The notes under the pieces were generated by a model. The model saw only the letters and a program-made list of their open reading frames with translations. It was not told the DNA's origin and made no database searches. The translations under genes were made by a program, and so were the position numbers. 64,000 nucleotides of DNA from JAWKMZ01 sp041391965 (GTDB taxonomy: Bacteria > Bacteroidota > Bacteroidia > Flavobacteriales > Flavobacteriaceae). Below are positions 25,501 to 33,786 of the stretch, piece by piece (the first letter of the stretch is position 1; each line of letters begins with the position of its first letter). The DNA lies in NCBI GenBank assembly GCA_041391965.1, contig JAWKMZ010000002.1:438246-502245 (forward strand), given 5' to 3'.

Positions 25501-27120
25501 ATATTCATAAAACTGCACATTTTTTGATCCACAGCCCGGATTCATTCTTAATATATAGTTTGTGAAACTAATACAGCTATTAAAATGCCCACTATATTCT
25601 CCGTAATATTCATAAGTTCCATCACATGCAAATCCTGGACCATCATAATATCCAAATGAATTATAAAAACGAATCCGTATTCTATAATCACCAATGTCTT
25701 GATTGGGTGGAATCACAAACCCAAAAGTAGTTGTTGATGTCGCAACGCTACCAGAATCATAAACTAATTCGCCGTTGGATGGGTTGTTATCAAAATTATT
25801 ATCTTTATTCCAATCGACCCAAGCTTTATAATGACCACGTCCAGAAATTGAACCTACATAAACATTAATTCCTTCACCTTGTGCTTGCTTACTTTTAGGT
25901 TTACATGTCCAATCTTGGTATCCTGTTGCAGTTGCATTTGGGGTTGTACAGTTTGTAGTGTTTGTTTGGTAATACCCATTATTATTATTGGACACATCAT
26001 TTAAAGTGCCAATAAATTGGACATCGTTGATGTATAATGTACTTTTATTATTTGCTGTAGAGGGTATGCAATAAGTGGTCATTAAAGTAGTTGTATTGCC
26101 AGCTAAAACAGGTGTACTGTATATAGGACCTCCGTAACAGCCTTGGTTGTTAAAGGCAAATACATAAATGTAATAGGCGGTAAAAGGGTTTAATCCTGAA
26201 GCTGTAAAAACGGTATTGCTATCGGTATCAACAACAGTATATGCACCAATAGTTTGCCCAATAGTATATAGAGTGCCATTAGTAGGTGTTGGTGCTGTCG
26301 CTGATTGGCTAATTATTACCAAATAGTTGTTTGGTGCTGGCGTTGATGCTGTAAAAGTACCGTTTATGGTATTAGAAGTTGGTGTGAGTGTAAGATTGGT
26401 TGGACTGTTAGGTGTTGAGCAAAGTGTTAATTGTGTACCTTTAATGACTATGTCATCTACAATAAAACTAGGGTCTGTACCGTCGCTGTTATCATTTTTC
26501 CATCTGAAACCAATATAAAATTGTTGTCCATCAACTTCTGAAATGTTCAAATTGGTGACGGTTTGTGTTGTGTTTTGGTTGTAGTAATTTCCAGAATTAT
26601 TAAAGTCAGTCCATGTGGTACCATCTGTTGACCAGCACACGCGACCATAATCAAATAGATTGAGACCAAAAAAATAAAAACCTTCACCTTGACAAATCCA
26701 TTTAAAATCTAAAGTTAAATTGGTGTATCCTGTAGCGTTGATTTTTGTTGCGTAATAGGCAATATGATGTGCTTTACTATTTTGGTTGTATCTTGGTTTA
26801 GTGCCATTACCTGTAAATGGGTTGTTACGACTGATAGCCATGGAGTGATTACCATTTATAATGGTGCTACGAGAATTATCAAAAATCCACCAGGTATTAT
26901 TAGTACCTGTTATGTCATAATTTTTCCAACCTAAATAACCAGTAGTTCCTAATTGATGTTCAGAGCCTGTTGCTGTTTCAAAATTTTCTGAAAAAATAGT
27001 TGTTTGCGCTTTGGTATAAATACTCCCTAAAAACAAAAAACTTAAGATTAATCCTGACTTTTTTAGAGCATAAAAAAAAGGCATTACATTATTTGGTTTG
27101 TGAGCAGTTGTAGATTTCAT
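22594..27120 (-). CDS. very large secreted protein with GEVED domain and type IX sorting tail
   Basis: 1508 aa, exported by Sec and then the type IX secretion system. Visible parts: a long signal peptide (about 1-38, with a second possible start at Met13), an adhesin-like jelly-roll (about 40-230), a fibronectin-III-like stretch (about 235-340), a GEVED domain ending GEAEDYEFTVV (about 430-555), a second jelly-roll (about 680-875), and a C-terminal sorting domain of about 80 aa (HTVSVYDILGRKLV). No catalytic motif was found; a role as surface adhesin or matrix protein is likely. Its last 258 bp are almost identical to those of the next large gene. Confidence 0.85.
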   Translation of the reverse strand: MKSTTAHKPNNVMPFFYALKKSGLILSFLFLGSIYTKAQTTIFSENFETATGSEHQLGTTGYLGWKNYDITGTNNTWWIFDNSRSTIINGNHSMAISRNNPFTGNGTKPRYNQNSKAHHIAYYATKINATGYTNLTLDFKWICQGEGFYFFGLNLFDYGRVCWSTDGTTWTDFNNSGNYYNQNTTQTVTNLNISEVDGQQFYIGFRWKNDNSDGTDPSFIVDDIVIKGTQLTLCSTPNSPTNLTLTPTSNTINGTFTASTPAPNNYLVIISQSATAPTPTNGTLYTIGQTIGAYTVVDTDSNTVFTASGLNPFTAYYIYVFAFNNQGCYGGPIYSTPVLAGNTTTLMTTYCIPSTANNKSTLYINDVQFIGTLNDVSNNNNGYYQTNTTNCTTPNATATGYQDWTCKPKSKQAQGEGINVYVGSISGRGHYKAWVDWNKDNNFDNNPSNGELVYDSGSVATSTTTFGFVIPPNQDIGDYRIRIRFYNSFGYYDGPGFACDGTYEYYGEYSGHFNSCISFTNYILRMNPGCGSKNVQFYEYGEAEDYEFTVVQNCSAKIVAIQNGSSCGEGPVNLQVTGSASNLTYHWYTSEFGNTQTTTNADPLNPTKSNWSPTINTTTTYWVTADNGSCESKVRTKVTGTINPLSELTVTAPTTICSDDSIVEISATGDNETAYLIDEDFEGGGLGVFSVVNVFDNGTAQNNLTQWQNRSSTFIPTQQVWFPAISSGFGANHFAMATSDVNPNTGYVYTSLESPILDSSSFTNLTLNFDMYFSKYLSGYEPDNVLIYVSTDGGNNWTEIHNYDDDIGYGTKFSNLTLDLSAYVNQPNLKISIDYVAEWDDGVAIDNIKLFGQRPLTPSFTWTSATAIDAYTDANAITPYTQGNPISGPIYIKPTLIQLEEPNFIFTATATLANLCEISKEITIANDTKVWRGDLNTSQDWDIDNNWKPFGVPTADNCVIIPSTVKIPNPGIPTPPNPGYEAFAKNLTITNSGNLEILSSQNLTVTDWIHNKGTNNFIVQSEANLLQINSVANSGPSKVSRTLTMKKTDYAYWSSPVDGFSSSSISPQTSAGYIWKWLPTTYVNGTLDYGNWVSGNETMDLGKGYIVRGPDNFTSTPQSFTATFVGTPRNGDISVPITRGNYNSGNTIYQGRDITNEDDNYNLIGNPYPSAIDADKFLLDPQNSSILGSIYLWPHGGVYDILNLDPFYADYSYNYNSADYITYNAVGPNPPAFDGYIASGQSFFVLMTNDTPPKYVYFKNSMRIKNNNSQFLRSSNTTESSTLERHRIWLDLVLPTGKISTTLIGYIEGATYEKDRLFDSPAFDNSEQNLYSKIGNDHMSIQGRPVPFNQNDQVPLGILIPQQGIYTFAINSLDGLFDDTNQSIYLEDTTTGTIHNLRASPYIFNAEAGRYDNRFILRYTDEALSTDNPVMEANVSIFGTKNLVKVTSGQSPIHTVSVYDILGRKLVNKEDINALSFTLNTNLSDATYIVKVTLNNKQQKIKKVVLRQ
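22626..22883 (-). repeat. near-identical 3' end of large secreted protein gene, copy 1
   Basis: 258 bp that align without gaps to 27319-27576 with four mismatches by my count. The region codes for the type IX sorting tail and the preceding DEALSTDNPVMEANVSIF segment. The genes diverge clearly on the upstream side. Confidence 0.9.
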
Positions 27121-27167
27121 AACGTTGGCTCTAAAATGTTATAATGTATTAAAAATAAGTAATTTAA

Positions 27168-27208
27168 GCCAATAAAAATTTATTTTTAGATAAACTGTAT
27201 TTATTGGC
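27168..27208. repeat. inverted repeat between the two large secreted protein genes
   Basis: GCCAATAAA (27168-27176) and TTTATTGGC (27200-27208) form a perfect 9-bp stem around 23 nt in the 166-bp gap. It could be a weak terminator or an operator; no second copy was seen. Confidence 0.35.
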
Positions 27209-27286
27209 AGATAAACAGATTAGTACCGAGTGTAAATTGAATTTGTTTTTCTGTTTTAATATGATTTTTTATAAATAATATTTATG

Positions 27287-30200
27287 CTAATGTTTTAAGA
27301 TTATTTTTTTAATTTTTTGTTGTTTATTATTCAATGTTACTTTTACAATATAAGTGCCATCAGATAGATTGGTGCTTAATGTAAAACTTAAAGCATTGAT
27401 GTCTTCTTTGTTTACTAATTTGCGACCTAAAATGTCATAAACCGAAACGGTATGTATTGGGCTTTGGCCTGAGGTCACTTTAACCAGATTTTTAGTGCTA
27501 AAAATTGATACATTGGCTTCCATCACTGGGTTGTCAGTACTAAGCGCTTCGTCAGTATAACGCAAAATAAATCGATCATCAAAGGTAATTGGATTATCAA
27601 CTGTAAATACATAAGGTGATGCTCTTAAATTATGGATATTGTTTGTATAAGTGTCTTCTAAATAGATATTTTGATTTTCATCGGTAAACAAACCATCCAC
27701 GCCACTAATGGCAATTTTATAAATACCCATATCAGGAATCACAGTACCTAATGGAACTTGATCTTCTTCATTAAATGGAAGAGGACGTCCTTGAATAACC
27801 ATTCTGTTTTGTCCAATTTTTGAATATAAATTGAGGGCATTGGCTTCCATGTTAGAGGCATCATACAAGCGGTCTTTTTCTAATGTAGCACCTTCAATAT
27901 AACCTACTAAAATGCTTGAGGCCTGACTATTTGGAGCTATAAGACTTAACCAAATCCGATGGTGCTCAAAGGTATCAGCATGAGTTGTATTTTCAATTTG
28001 ATTGCTTCTGTAAAAATCACTGTTGTTAAAAGTTTTATTACGCATGCTATTGTCAAAATAGATGGTACCATTTTCGCCATTGTTTGATAGGACAAAAAAT
28101 CCTTGACCTGAAGCTATATTGCCAGCAAAAGATTCATCTTGATAGGTGTTGGTTCCTGAATAATTATAAGTGATATAATCTGAAATGGAATAATTTAGAG
28201 CAAAATCATCATAAAATGAATCTTGATAGTTCCCCAAAGGGTTATTATGTGTCCAAATATGAACAGCTCCTTCAATATTAGTATTGTCCATTAAAAATTT
28301 TTGAGCATTTAAAGCAGAAGGGTAAGGGTTGCCTATGAGGTTCCAATTGTCATCAAATTCTGTTACTGTCAATAAATCTGATCCTCCTGATGGAATGTAT
28401 TGAAAAATATTACCAATACTGTTATTGGTGCCACTGCTTATAGATTTTGTTATGATGCCATTATTTGGCACACCAGTAAAGGTGGCTGTGTAATTTGATG
28501 GCGTGTTTGTATGACCTATTGGGCCTCTTACAATATAGCCTTTGCCATTTTCCATAATACCTGCATAAGAACTCCAATCTCCAAAGCAAATAGGAATAAA
28601 AAGTGGTCCTGGTGTTGTTGTATTGGTTGGAATTGTTGTAATCCATTCATATATATAGTTTGTTGGTGTGTTTGTGCCATAAATATTAGCGACATTAAAT
28701 TGATTTACTGGCGATGACCAATACACGTAATCGGTAAGTCTAATATTGGTGTCTCTATCCATAATAATGTTTCCTACGTTATTTGTACTTGGCGTATTGT
28801 TTACTTGTATTAAGCTTGCGCTATCCTCTAATTTGAACATGCCTAAGGTTTCAATAGTTACTTGATCTACAATGGTTAGAGTTCCATTGCTCTCAATCAA
28901 AAGGCTGCCGCCATTTTTGATAGTTAAGTTTAGACCATCACCATCTGTAGTTCCATAAATAATTGCGTCGTTTGGTGTTGTTAAAGCATCTGGTATGACA
29001 ATGCAGTTGGTGTTGGTTGGGACTCCAATTGGAAACCAATTGGCATCATTATTCCAATCAGTATCTAATGCTCCTTTCCAAATCTTTTTGTTACGAGTTA
29101 CAGACGCCGTTTCAGAGCATCCATTTTGATGAGTTGCAGTATATGTTTGAGTTCCATTTGGTGCTGCATAAACAGTATCTATTTGTAAGCCGGTTGTGTA
29201 TGGAGATAGTAAAGCAGCGTCTGTATATAAACCACTAATTGGTGACCAGGTTATTTGAGATGTTGGTGCACCATCTGCCGTTAGCTTAATGTTATCGATA
29301 TACCAATAATTTAAGCCAAAGGGATGTCCGTTCAATTTGAAACGAATTCTTAAACTATTTCCAGATAATGAAGACAGACCAACATTGTGTGTTTCAGGAC
29401 TAATATTGTTAGCAACATTATTAACGACATATTGATTTACCCAACCAGCACCATCTATATTAGTTTGCATTGAAATTGAATAAGAATAGGAACTACTAAA
29501 ATGACTTAAATATTGTTTAAAACTTAATTGTAAATTAGTGTTCCCTGTAATATTAATTGCTGGTGAGGCTAATGTCCAATTACCGTTTGCTGATGTGTCG
29601 TAGCCTCCCGATAATGTAGCTTCATAGGGTATTCCACCAGCGTTAGATGAATTTGTAATGTTCCAATTAGCACTTGCGGTTGCGTTAGCTATTGTCCATC
29701 CAATAGGGATGGCTGCTCCATTAAAATCTTCAGAAAAAATGGTTGTGGAATTAGATGAGTTACCACTATAAACAGCTGTTAACTGACTATAATTCAAACT
29801 ACAATCGTCTGCTCCTAAAGGATTGAGAACTTCGTCAATTGTAAGAGCGCACGTTGGTGTTGAACAGGTAATATTAGCCATCCAACCAGAATTTGTTACT
29901 GTCCCATCACTTGTAAAAACAAATGTTAAAGCGCCACTTGGGTCTGTAGAAGTAAAGGGTCCTGGAATAGTTGTTCCTGCATAAGTGCCAATAAGGGGGG
30001 AAGTAGTATTTGGGCCATCGTAAACTCTCAATTCATCACAACAAGACTCTATCTCAAAAGCTGTAAAAGTAGCAGTAATAGCATCACCAGCAGTATCAGG
30101 AAAAAAAGTGGTTGTTTGTGACTCATTGTTAGAATAATTACCACCAATACCTCCACTATCATAAAAAGTTGAGCCGCAGACTAAGGGTTGTACATAAGGT

Positions 30201-31417
30201 GCGCAGGTTAAATCAGCGGACCAACCAGCACTTCTTCCTGAAGAATCACTTGTAAAAACAAATGTTAAAGCACCACTTGGGTCTGAAGAAGTAAAGGGCC
30301 CTGGAATAGTAGTACCAGAAAAATTTCCTATTAGAGGAAAGGTTGTATTAGGACCATCATAGACTCTCAAATAATCCCACCCAGACTCGGTATTAAAAGT
30401 TGTAAAAGTAGCAGTGACAGCATCACCAGCAGTATCAGGAAAAAAAGTTGTTATCTGTGACTCATTGTTAGAATAATTACCTCCAATACCACCACTATCA
30501 TAAAAAGTTGATCCACAAGTTGCAGGCATTGGTGGCGCTGTGCAAGTGATATTTGATTCCCAACCAGCAGCTGTACCCGAGCCATTACTTACAAACTGAA
30601 AGGTTAAAGCTCCAGTTGGATTGCCTACTGTTGTTGATGTAAATGTTGATGGAGCAGACGTAACTGTACCTAAAGGGTTTATGGTTGTTGGGCCATTGTA
30701 AACAGTTAATAGATCACCTGCGGACACATTAAATGAGGTAAAATCTACAGAAACTGTTCCGCCAGCAAAGTAAGGATAAATGGTTGTGATATAAGACTCA
30801 TTATTAAAGTAACTGCCAGTTGGTCCTCCTGTATCATAAAAGTTGCCGCCACATATTGGAAAGTTTGCACATGTAGTTGTGCCTGTGCCAGAAGTTTGTT
30901 GGAAAGAGATTGTCCCTTCATCTCCATCATAATTTGTTATAAGGACTACATAGATTTCGCCTTGTTGTGCATTCAAGATGTGTAATGTTTCTGTAGGAGC
31001 AATATCAAAACTACAGTCAGTAATATAATCAGGAGCGTAAGGGTAGAAGGCTGGATCATAAGTATTGTTTGGACAGCTAAAACAATCTGTATATGATATG
31101 TTTGTGTTGGCATCATTTAAATCAATAAAAGGGCCCCAAGCAATAAAATCAACATCAATGGGTATTCCACCAGTATTTTGTTGTGCTATTGTGAAAGTTA
31201 AATCACCAGGTTGATCTATTTGCAAATAGAAATAAGCTGCATTTGGTATTGAGCCTAAACAACCAACAGATGTTAAATCATCTCCTCCATAAACATTATT
31301 GAAGGTTAATTGTGAAGTACCAGAACAAAACTGTTCTGAACTTAAAATATCTGTACCTTGTGAAAAAGCTAAGTTAGCTGTGATGGTCAATATAAAAAGT
31401 AGTATTAATTTTTTCAT
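27287..31417 (-). CDS. very large secreted protein with CUB-like repeats and type IX sorting tail
   Basis: 1376 aa with signal peptide (about 1-19, ending FSQG). After an N-terminal domain (about 20-180) come three CUB-like domains (about 185-295, 298-410, 411-520), each starting CG or CGSTFYDSGG and carrying RVYDGPNTT. The second and third are 113 aa apart and very alike. A jelly-roll (about 560-715) and a large beta-rich region follow, with DNWNLIGNPYPSA also found in the neighbour gene, then a type IX sorting tail (VYDILGRKLV). No enzyme motif seen. Probably a surface adhesin. It lies 26 bp downstream of a small secreted protein gene. Confidence 0.85.
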   Translation of the reverse strand: MKKLILLFILTITANLAFSQGTDILSSEQFCSGTSQLTFNNVYGGDDLTSVGCLGSIPNAAYFYLQIDQPGDLTFTIAQQNTGGIPIDVDFIAWGPFIDLNDANTNISYTDCFSCPNNTYDPAFYPYAPDYITDCSFDIAPTETLHILNAQQGEIYVVLITNYDGDEGTISFQQTSGTGTTTCANFPICGGNFYDTGGPTGSYFNNESYITTIYPYFAGGTVSVDFTSFNVSAGDLLTVYNGPTTINPLGTVTSAPSTFTSTTVGNPTGALTFQFVSNGSGTAAGWESNITCTAPPMPATCGSTFYDSGGIGGNYSNNESQITTFFPDTAGDAVTATFTTFNTESGWDYLRVYDGPNTTFPLIGNFSGTTIPGPFTSSDPSGALTFVFTSDSSGRSAGWSADLTCAPYVQPLVCGSTFYDSGGIGGNYSNNESQTTTFFPDTAGDAITATFTAFEIESCCDELRVYDGPNTTSPLIGTYAGTTIPGPFTSTDPSGALTFVFTSDGTVTNSGWMANITCSTPTCALTIDEVLNPLGADDCSLNYSQLTAVYSGNSSNSTTIFSEDFNGAAIPIGWTIANATASANWNITNSSNAGGIPYEATLSGGYDTSANGNWTLASPAINITGNTNLQLSFKQYLSHFSSSYSYSISMQTNIDGAGWVNQYVVNNVANNISPETHNVGLSSLSGNSLRIRFKLNGHPFGLNYWYIDNIKLTADGAPTSQITWSPISGLYTDAALLSPYTTGLQIDTVYAAPNGTQTYTATHQNGCSETASVTRNKKIWKGALDTDWNNDANWFPIGVPTNTNCIVIPDALTTPNDAIIYGTTDGDGLNLTIKNGGSLLIESNGTLTIVDQVTIETLGMFKLEDSASLIQVNNTPSTNNVGNIIMDRDTNIRLTDYVYWSSPVNQFNVANIYGTNTPTNYIYEWITTIPTNTTTPGPLFIPICFGDWSSYAGIMENGKGYIVRGPIGHTNTPSNYTATFTGVPNNGIITKSISSGTNNSIGNIFQYIPSGGSDLLTVTEFDDNWNLIGNPYPSALNAQKFLMDNTNIEGAVHIWTHNNPLGNYQDSFYDDFALNYSISDYITYNYSGTNTYQDESFAGNIASGQGFFVLSNNGENGTIYFDNSMRNKTFNNSDFYRSNQIENTTHADTFEHHRIWLSLIAPNSQASSILVGYIEGATLEKDRLYDASNMEANALNLYSKIGQNRMVIQGRPLPFNEEDQVPLGTVIPDMGIYKIAISGVDGLFTDENQNIYLEDTYTNNIHNLRASPYVFTVDNPITFDDRFILRYTDEALSTDNPVMEANVSIFSTKNLVKVTSGQSPIHTVSVYDILGRKLVNKEDINALSFTLSTNLSDGTYIVKVTLNNKQQKIKKIILKH
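27319..27576 (-). repeat. near-identical 3' end of large secreted protein gene, copy 2
   Basis: Partner of 22626-22883 (four mismatches in 258 bp). The high identity compared with the rest of the genes suggests recent duplication or gene conversion limited to the sorting-tail region. Confidence 0.9.
29881..30514 (-). repeat. tandem CUB-domain coding repeat, period 339 bp
   Basis: Two units of 339 bp (113 codons) follow one another in frame, aligned for example by the CCACTTG at 29934 and at 30273. Long stretches are identical at DNA level, so the duplication is fairly recent. Differences cluster in the loop coding ESGWDYL versus ESCCDEL. Confidence 0.8.
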
Positions 31418-31443
31418 ACCTGCTATTTTTTAATGATTAATAG

Positions 31444-31875
31444 CTACAAAAAGCTAATAAATTGCCAATTAGTTTTTGCTTCACAATTTGTAATGGAGTT
31501 AGTTATTTTTGCCTTCCATTTGATACATTTACAATTTAAATCTGAGTATTCTAATTTTAGAATTCCAGTATTTTTTTGAAATAAATTAGTTATTTTATAA
31601 TTTTTTAGTGGAGATCTATTTGTTCCATCTAAACCATTCCAACAAGAGTTGAGAGGTTGTACTTCAATAACAAGAAGTAGGTTTTCTTTATTTAAGGTTT
31701 TAGAAAAATCCCATGAAATAATAATATCATCAACACGAGGGTTTGTGCCATTTACAGTTTTTGCTTCAAAAGTGAAATTCTGAATACAATCGTTTTTATT
31801 TGAAACTATTGTTTGGCTAACTAAAGGCAAGTAAATAGAAGTTGCAAGTACTAAAAAAAGTAATTTTTTAATCAT
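31444..31875 (-). CDS. small secreted protein of unknown function
   Basis: 143 aa with a Sec signal peptide (about 1-20, ending LVSQT) and no sorting tail. The mature part has five cysteines (NDCIQNF, LNSCWNG, LNCKCIKW, NCEAK), which may form disulfides or bind a ligand. I do not recognise the family. It is 26 bp upstream of the CUB-repeat gene in the same direction and probably cotranscribed, so it may help export or anchor that protein. The 196 bp above it, up to the divergent gene, are AT-rich with no clear signal. Confidence 0.65.
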   Translation of the reverse strand: MIKKLLFLVLATSIYLPLVSQTIVSNKNDCIQNFTFEAKTVNGTNPRVDDIIISWDFSKTLNKENLLLVIEVQPLNSCWNGLDGTNRSPLKNYKITNLFQKNTGILKLEYSDLNCKCIKWKAKITNSITNCEAKTNWQFISFL

Positions 31876-32071
31876 AAACCTTAAATTTGAGTTATAAAAA
31901 TAATTTCAAGTAGGTTTAAGGTTTGGGACAAAATTCAAAAAAAATCAGCTTGTCGAATTTGTTAACAAAATATGAATTTAATTGCTTTTTAACAATAGTA
32001 TAATATATTTTTTATAAAAAAATAAAATTAGTATAAATTATTTTTAATAAAATTATTTAAATAATGAATGA

Positions 32072-32962
32072 ATGATAAATTTAGTCAAGGTAACTAATAT
32101 AAAATTAACAAATAGTGTTTTTATTAAGCCAGAATATTTAGTCCATCCCTTTATTTCAGGTAACAAATACCGAAAACTAAAGTATAATCTTCTTGAAGCA
32201 AAAAATCTAAAAAAAGATGTTTTGCTGACTTTTGGTGGTGCTTTTTCTAATCATATTGCTGCGGTAGCTTCAGCAGGTAAAACGTTTGGTTTTAAGACTA
32301 TTGGAGTTATTAGAGGGCAAGAGCTTGCCAATAAAATAAATGATAATCCTACACTTAAATTTGCGCAACAATGTGGTATGCAGTTAGAGTTTGTAACAAG
32401 AGAGATTTATAAAACCAAAGCAACTGAAGGATTTATACAAAAACTAAAGCAACAATTTGGCGATTTCTATTTGATTCCTGAAGGAGGTACCAACCATTTG
32501 GCAATAAAAGGATGTGAAGAAATCTTGACAGAAGCAGATGCTGGCTTTGATTATATTTGCTGTTCTGTCGGAACAGGAGGTACTATTTCTGGATTAATTA
32601 ACAGTGCAAAACCACATCAAAAGATTCTTGGATTTCCTGCCTTAAAAGGTGTTTTTTTACAAGAAGAAATCACTAAATTTGCAAGCAATTACAACTGGCA
32701 ACTTATAACAGATTATCATTTTGGAGGTTATGCTAAAATAAATCCACAATTAATCAGTTTTATAAATCAGTTTAAAGTGCAACACAACATTCCGTTAGAT
32801 CCCATTTATACAGGAAAAATGATGTTTGGTATTTTTGATTTGATTAGCAATGGATATTTCCCAAAACATTCAAAAATTTTAGCCATACACACAGGTGGTT
32901 TACAAGGTATTGTTGGGATGAATGCTATATTAAAACAAAAAAAATTACCCTTAATCTGTTAA
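32072..32962 (+). CDS. PLP-dependent ACC deaminase / D-cysteine desulfhydrase family protein
   Basis: 296-aa enzyme of the fold-type II PLP family. The Schiff-base lysine is Lys32 in SGNKYRKLKYN; GGAFSNHIAAVAS (about 56-68) and SVGTGGTISGLI (about 166-177) bind substrate and phosphate. Family members deaminate 1-aminocyclopropane-1-carboxylate or split D-cysteine; sequence alone does not decide, and D-cysteine or other D-amino acid use is more usual in such short Bacteroidota proteins. Starts of the next two genes lie 7 bp behind each stop, so it heads a three-gene operon with the glucosaminidase gene and hemL. Confidence 0.87.
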   Translation: MINLVKVTNIKLTNSVFIKPEYLVHPFISGNKYRKLKYNLLEAKNLKKDVLLTFGGAFSNHIAAVASAGKTFGFKTIGVIRGQELANKINDNPTLKFAQQCGMQLEFVTREIYKTKATEGFIQKLKQQFGDFYLIPEGGTNHLAIKGCEEILTEADAGFDYICCSVGTGGTISGLINSAKPHQKILGFPALKGVFLQEEITKFASNYNWQLITDYHFGGYAKINPQLISFINQFKVQHNIPLDPIYTGKMMFGIFDLISNGYFPKHSKILAIHTGGLQGIVGMNAILKQKKLPLIC

Positions 32963-32969
32963 GACACTT

Positions 32970-33779
32970 ATGAAACGATTTCTTATACTTTTGATGCTCA
33001 GTTTGGTATTAGTAAGTTGTGGTTCTAAAAAAAGAGCTGCTTCAAAAAAGAAAAAACACAAAGCAAATACGGAACACGTCATTACCAAAACAGAAACCAA
33101 CCAACCAACAACAGATACCACTTTTAATACACAAACCAACACCACACCAAATACAAGTAATGCTAATATTACTGAAATTTACATAGCCAATTATAGTGCT
33201 ATTGCTATGGAAGAAATGCGTAAATATAAAATTCCGGCAAGTATTACCTTGGCACAAGGTATTTTAGAATCGGCTTCAGGTAAAGGACGATTAGCTGTAG
33301 AAGCCAACAATCATTTTGGAATAAAATGCCATGACTGGACAGGTGATAGAATTTATCATGATGATGATAGGCTGCAAGAATGCTTCAGAAAGTATCCTCA
33401 AGCAGAACAATCGTTTGAAGACCATTCCGCTTTCTTAACAGGCAGAAGTCGTTATGCAAATTTATTCAAATTAGACGCAAATGATTATGAAGCTTGGGCA
33501 AAAGGCTTACGTGCTGCAGGTTATGCGACTGATAGAAAATACCCTGAAAAACTCATCAGTCTTATTGAGCGTTTTAAATTATATCAGTTTGATGACGCTG
33601 TTTTAGGAAGCGTTACCTTACCTAAGTCAACACAACAATTAACACACGAAGTTATAAAAGGCGATACGATGTATTCCATATCCAAACGCTATAACACAAC
33701 TATAGAAGCTATTCAAAAACTGAATCATATGAATGATGTCAATCTGAGTATTGGTCAAATTCTTATCATAAAAAACTAA
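32970..33779 (+). CDS. glucosaminidase-LysM lipoprotein (peptidoglycan hydrolase)
   Basis: 269-aa lipoprotein: signal peptide with Cys17 (LVSCGSKKRA), a Lys/Thr/Asn-rich linker (about 20-68), a glucosaminidase domain (about 70-210; ASITLAQGILESASGKGRLA with the catalytic glutamate, then NNHFGIKCHDW), and a C-terminal LysM (about 223-268; HEVIKGDTMYSISKRYN). It would cut the glycan strands of peptidoglycan at the cell surface or in the periplasm. Length and order of domains are common in Bacteroidota. Middle gene of the 32072-35073 operon. Confidence 0.9.
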   Translation: MKRFLILLMLSLVLVSCGSKKRAASKKKKHKANTEHVITKTETNQPTTDTTFNTQTNTTPNTSNANITEIYIANYSAIAMEEMRKYKIPASITLAQGILESASGKGRLAVEANNHFGIKCHDWTGDRIYHDDDRLQECFRKYPQAEQSFEDHSAFLTGRSRYANLFKLDANDYEAWAKGLRAAGYATDRKYPEKLISLIERFKLYQFDDAVLGSVTLPKSTQQLTHEVIKGDTMYSISKRYNTTIEAIQKLNHMNDVNLSIGQILIIKN

Positions 33780-33786
33780 TCAAAAA

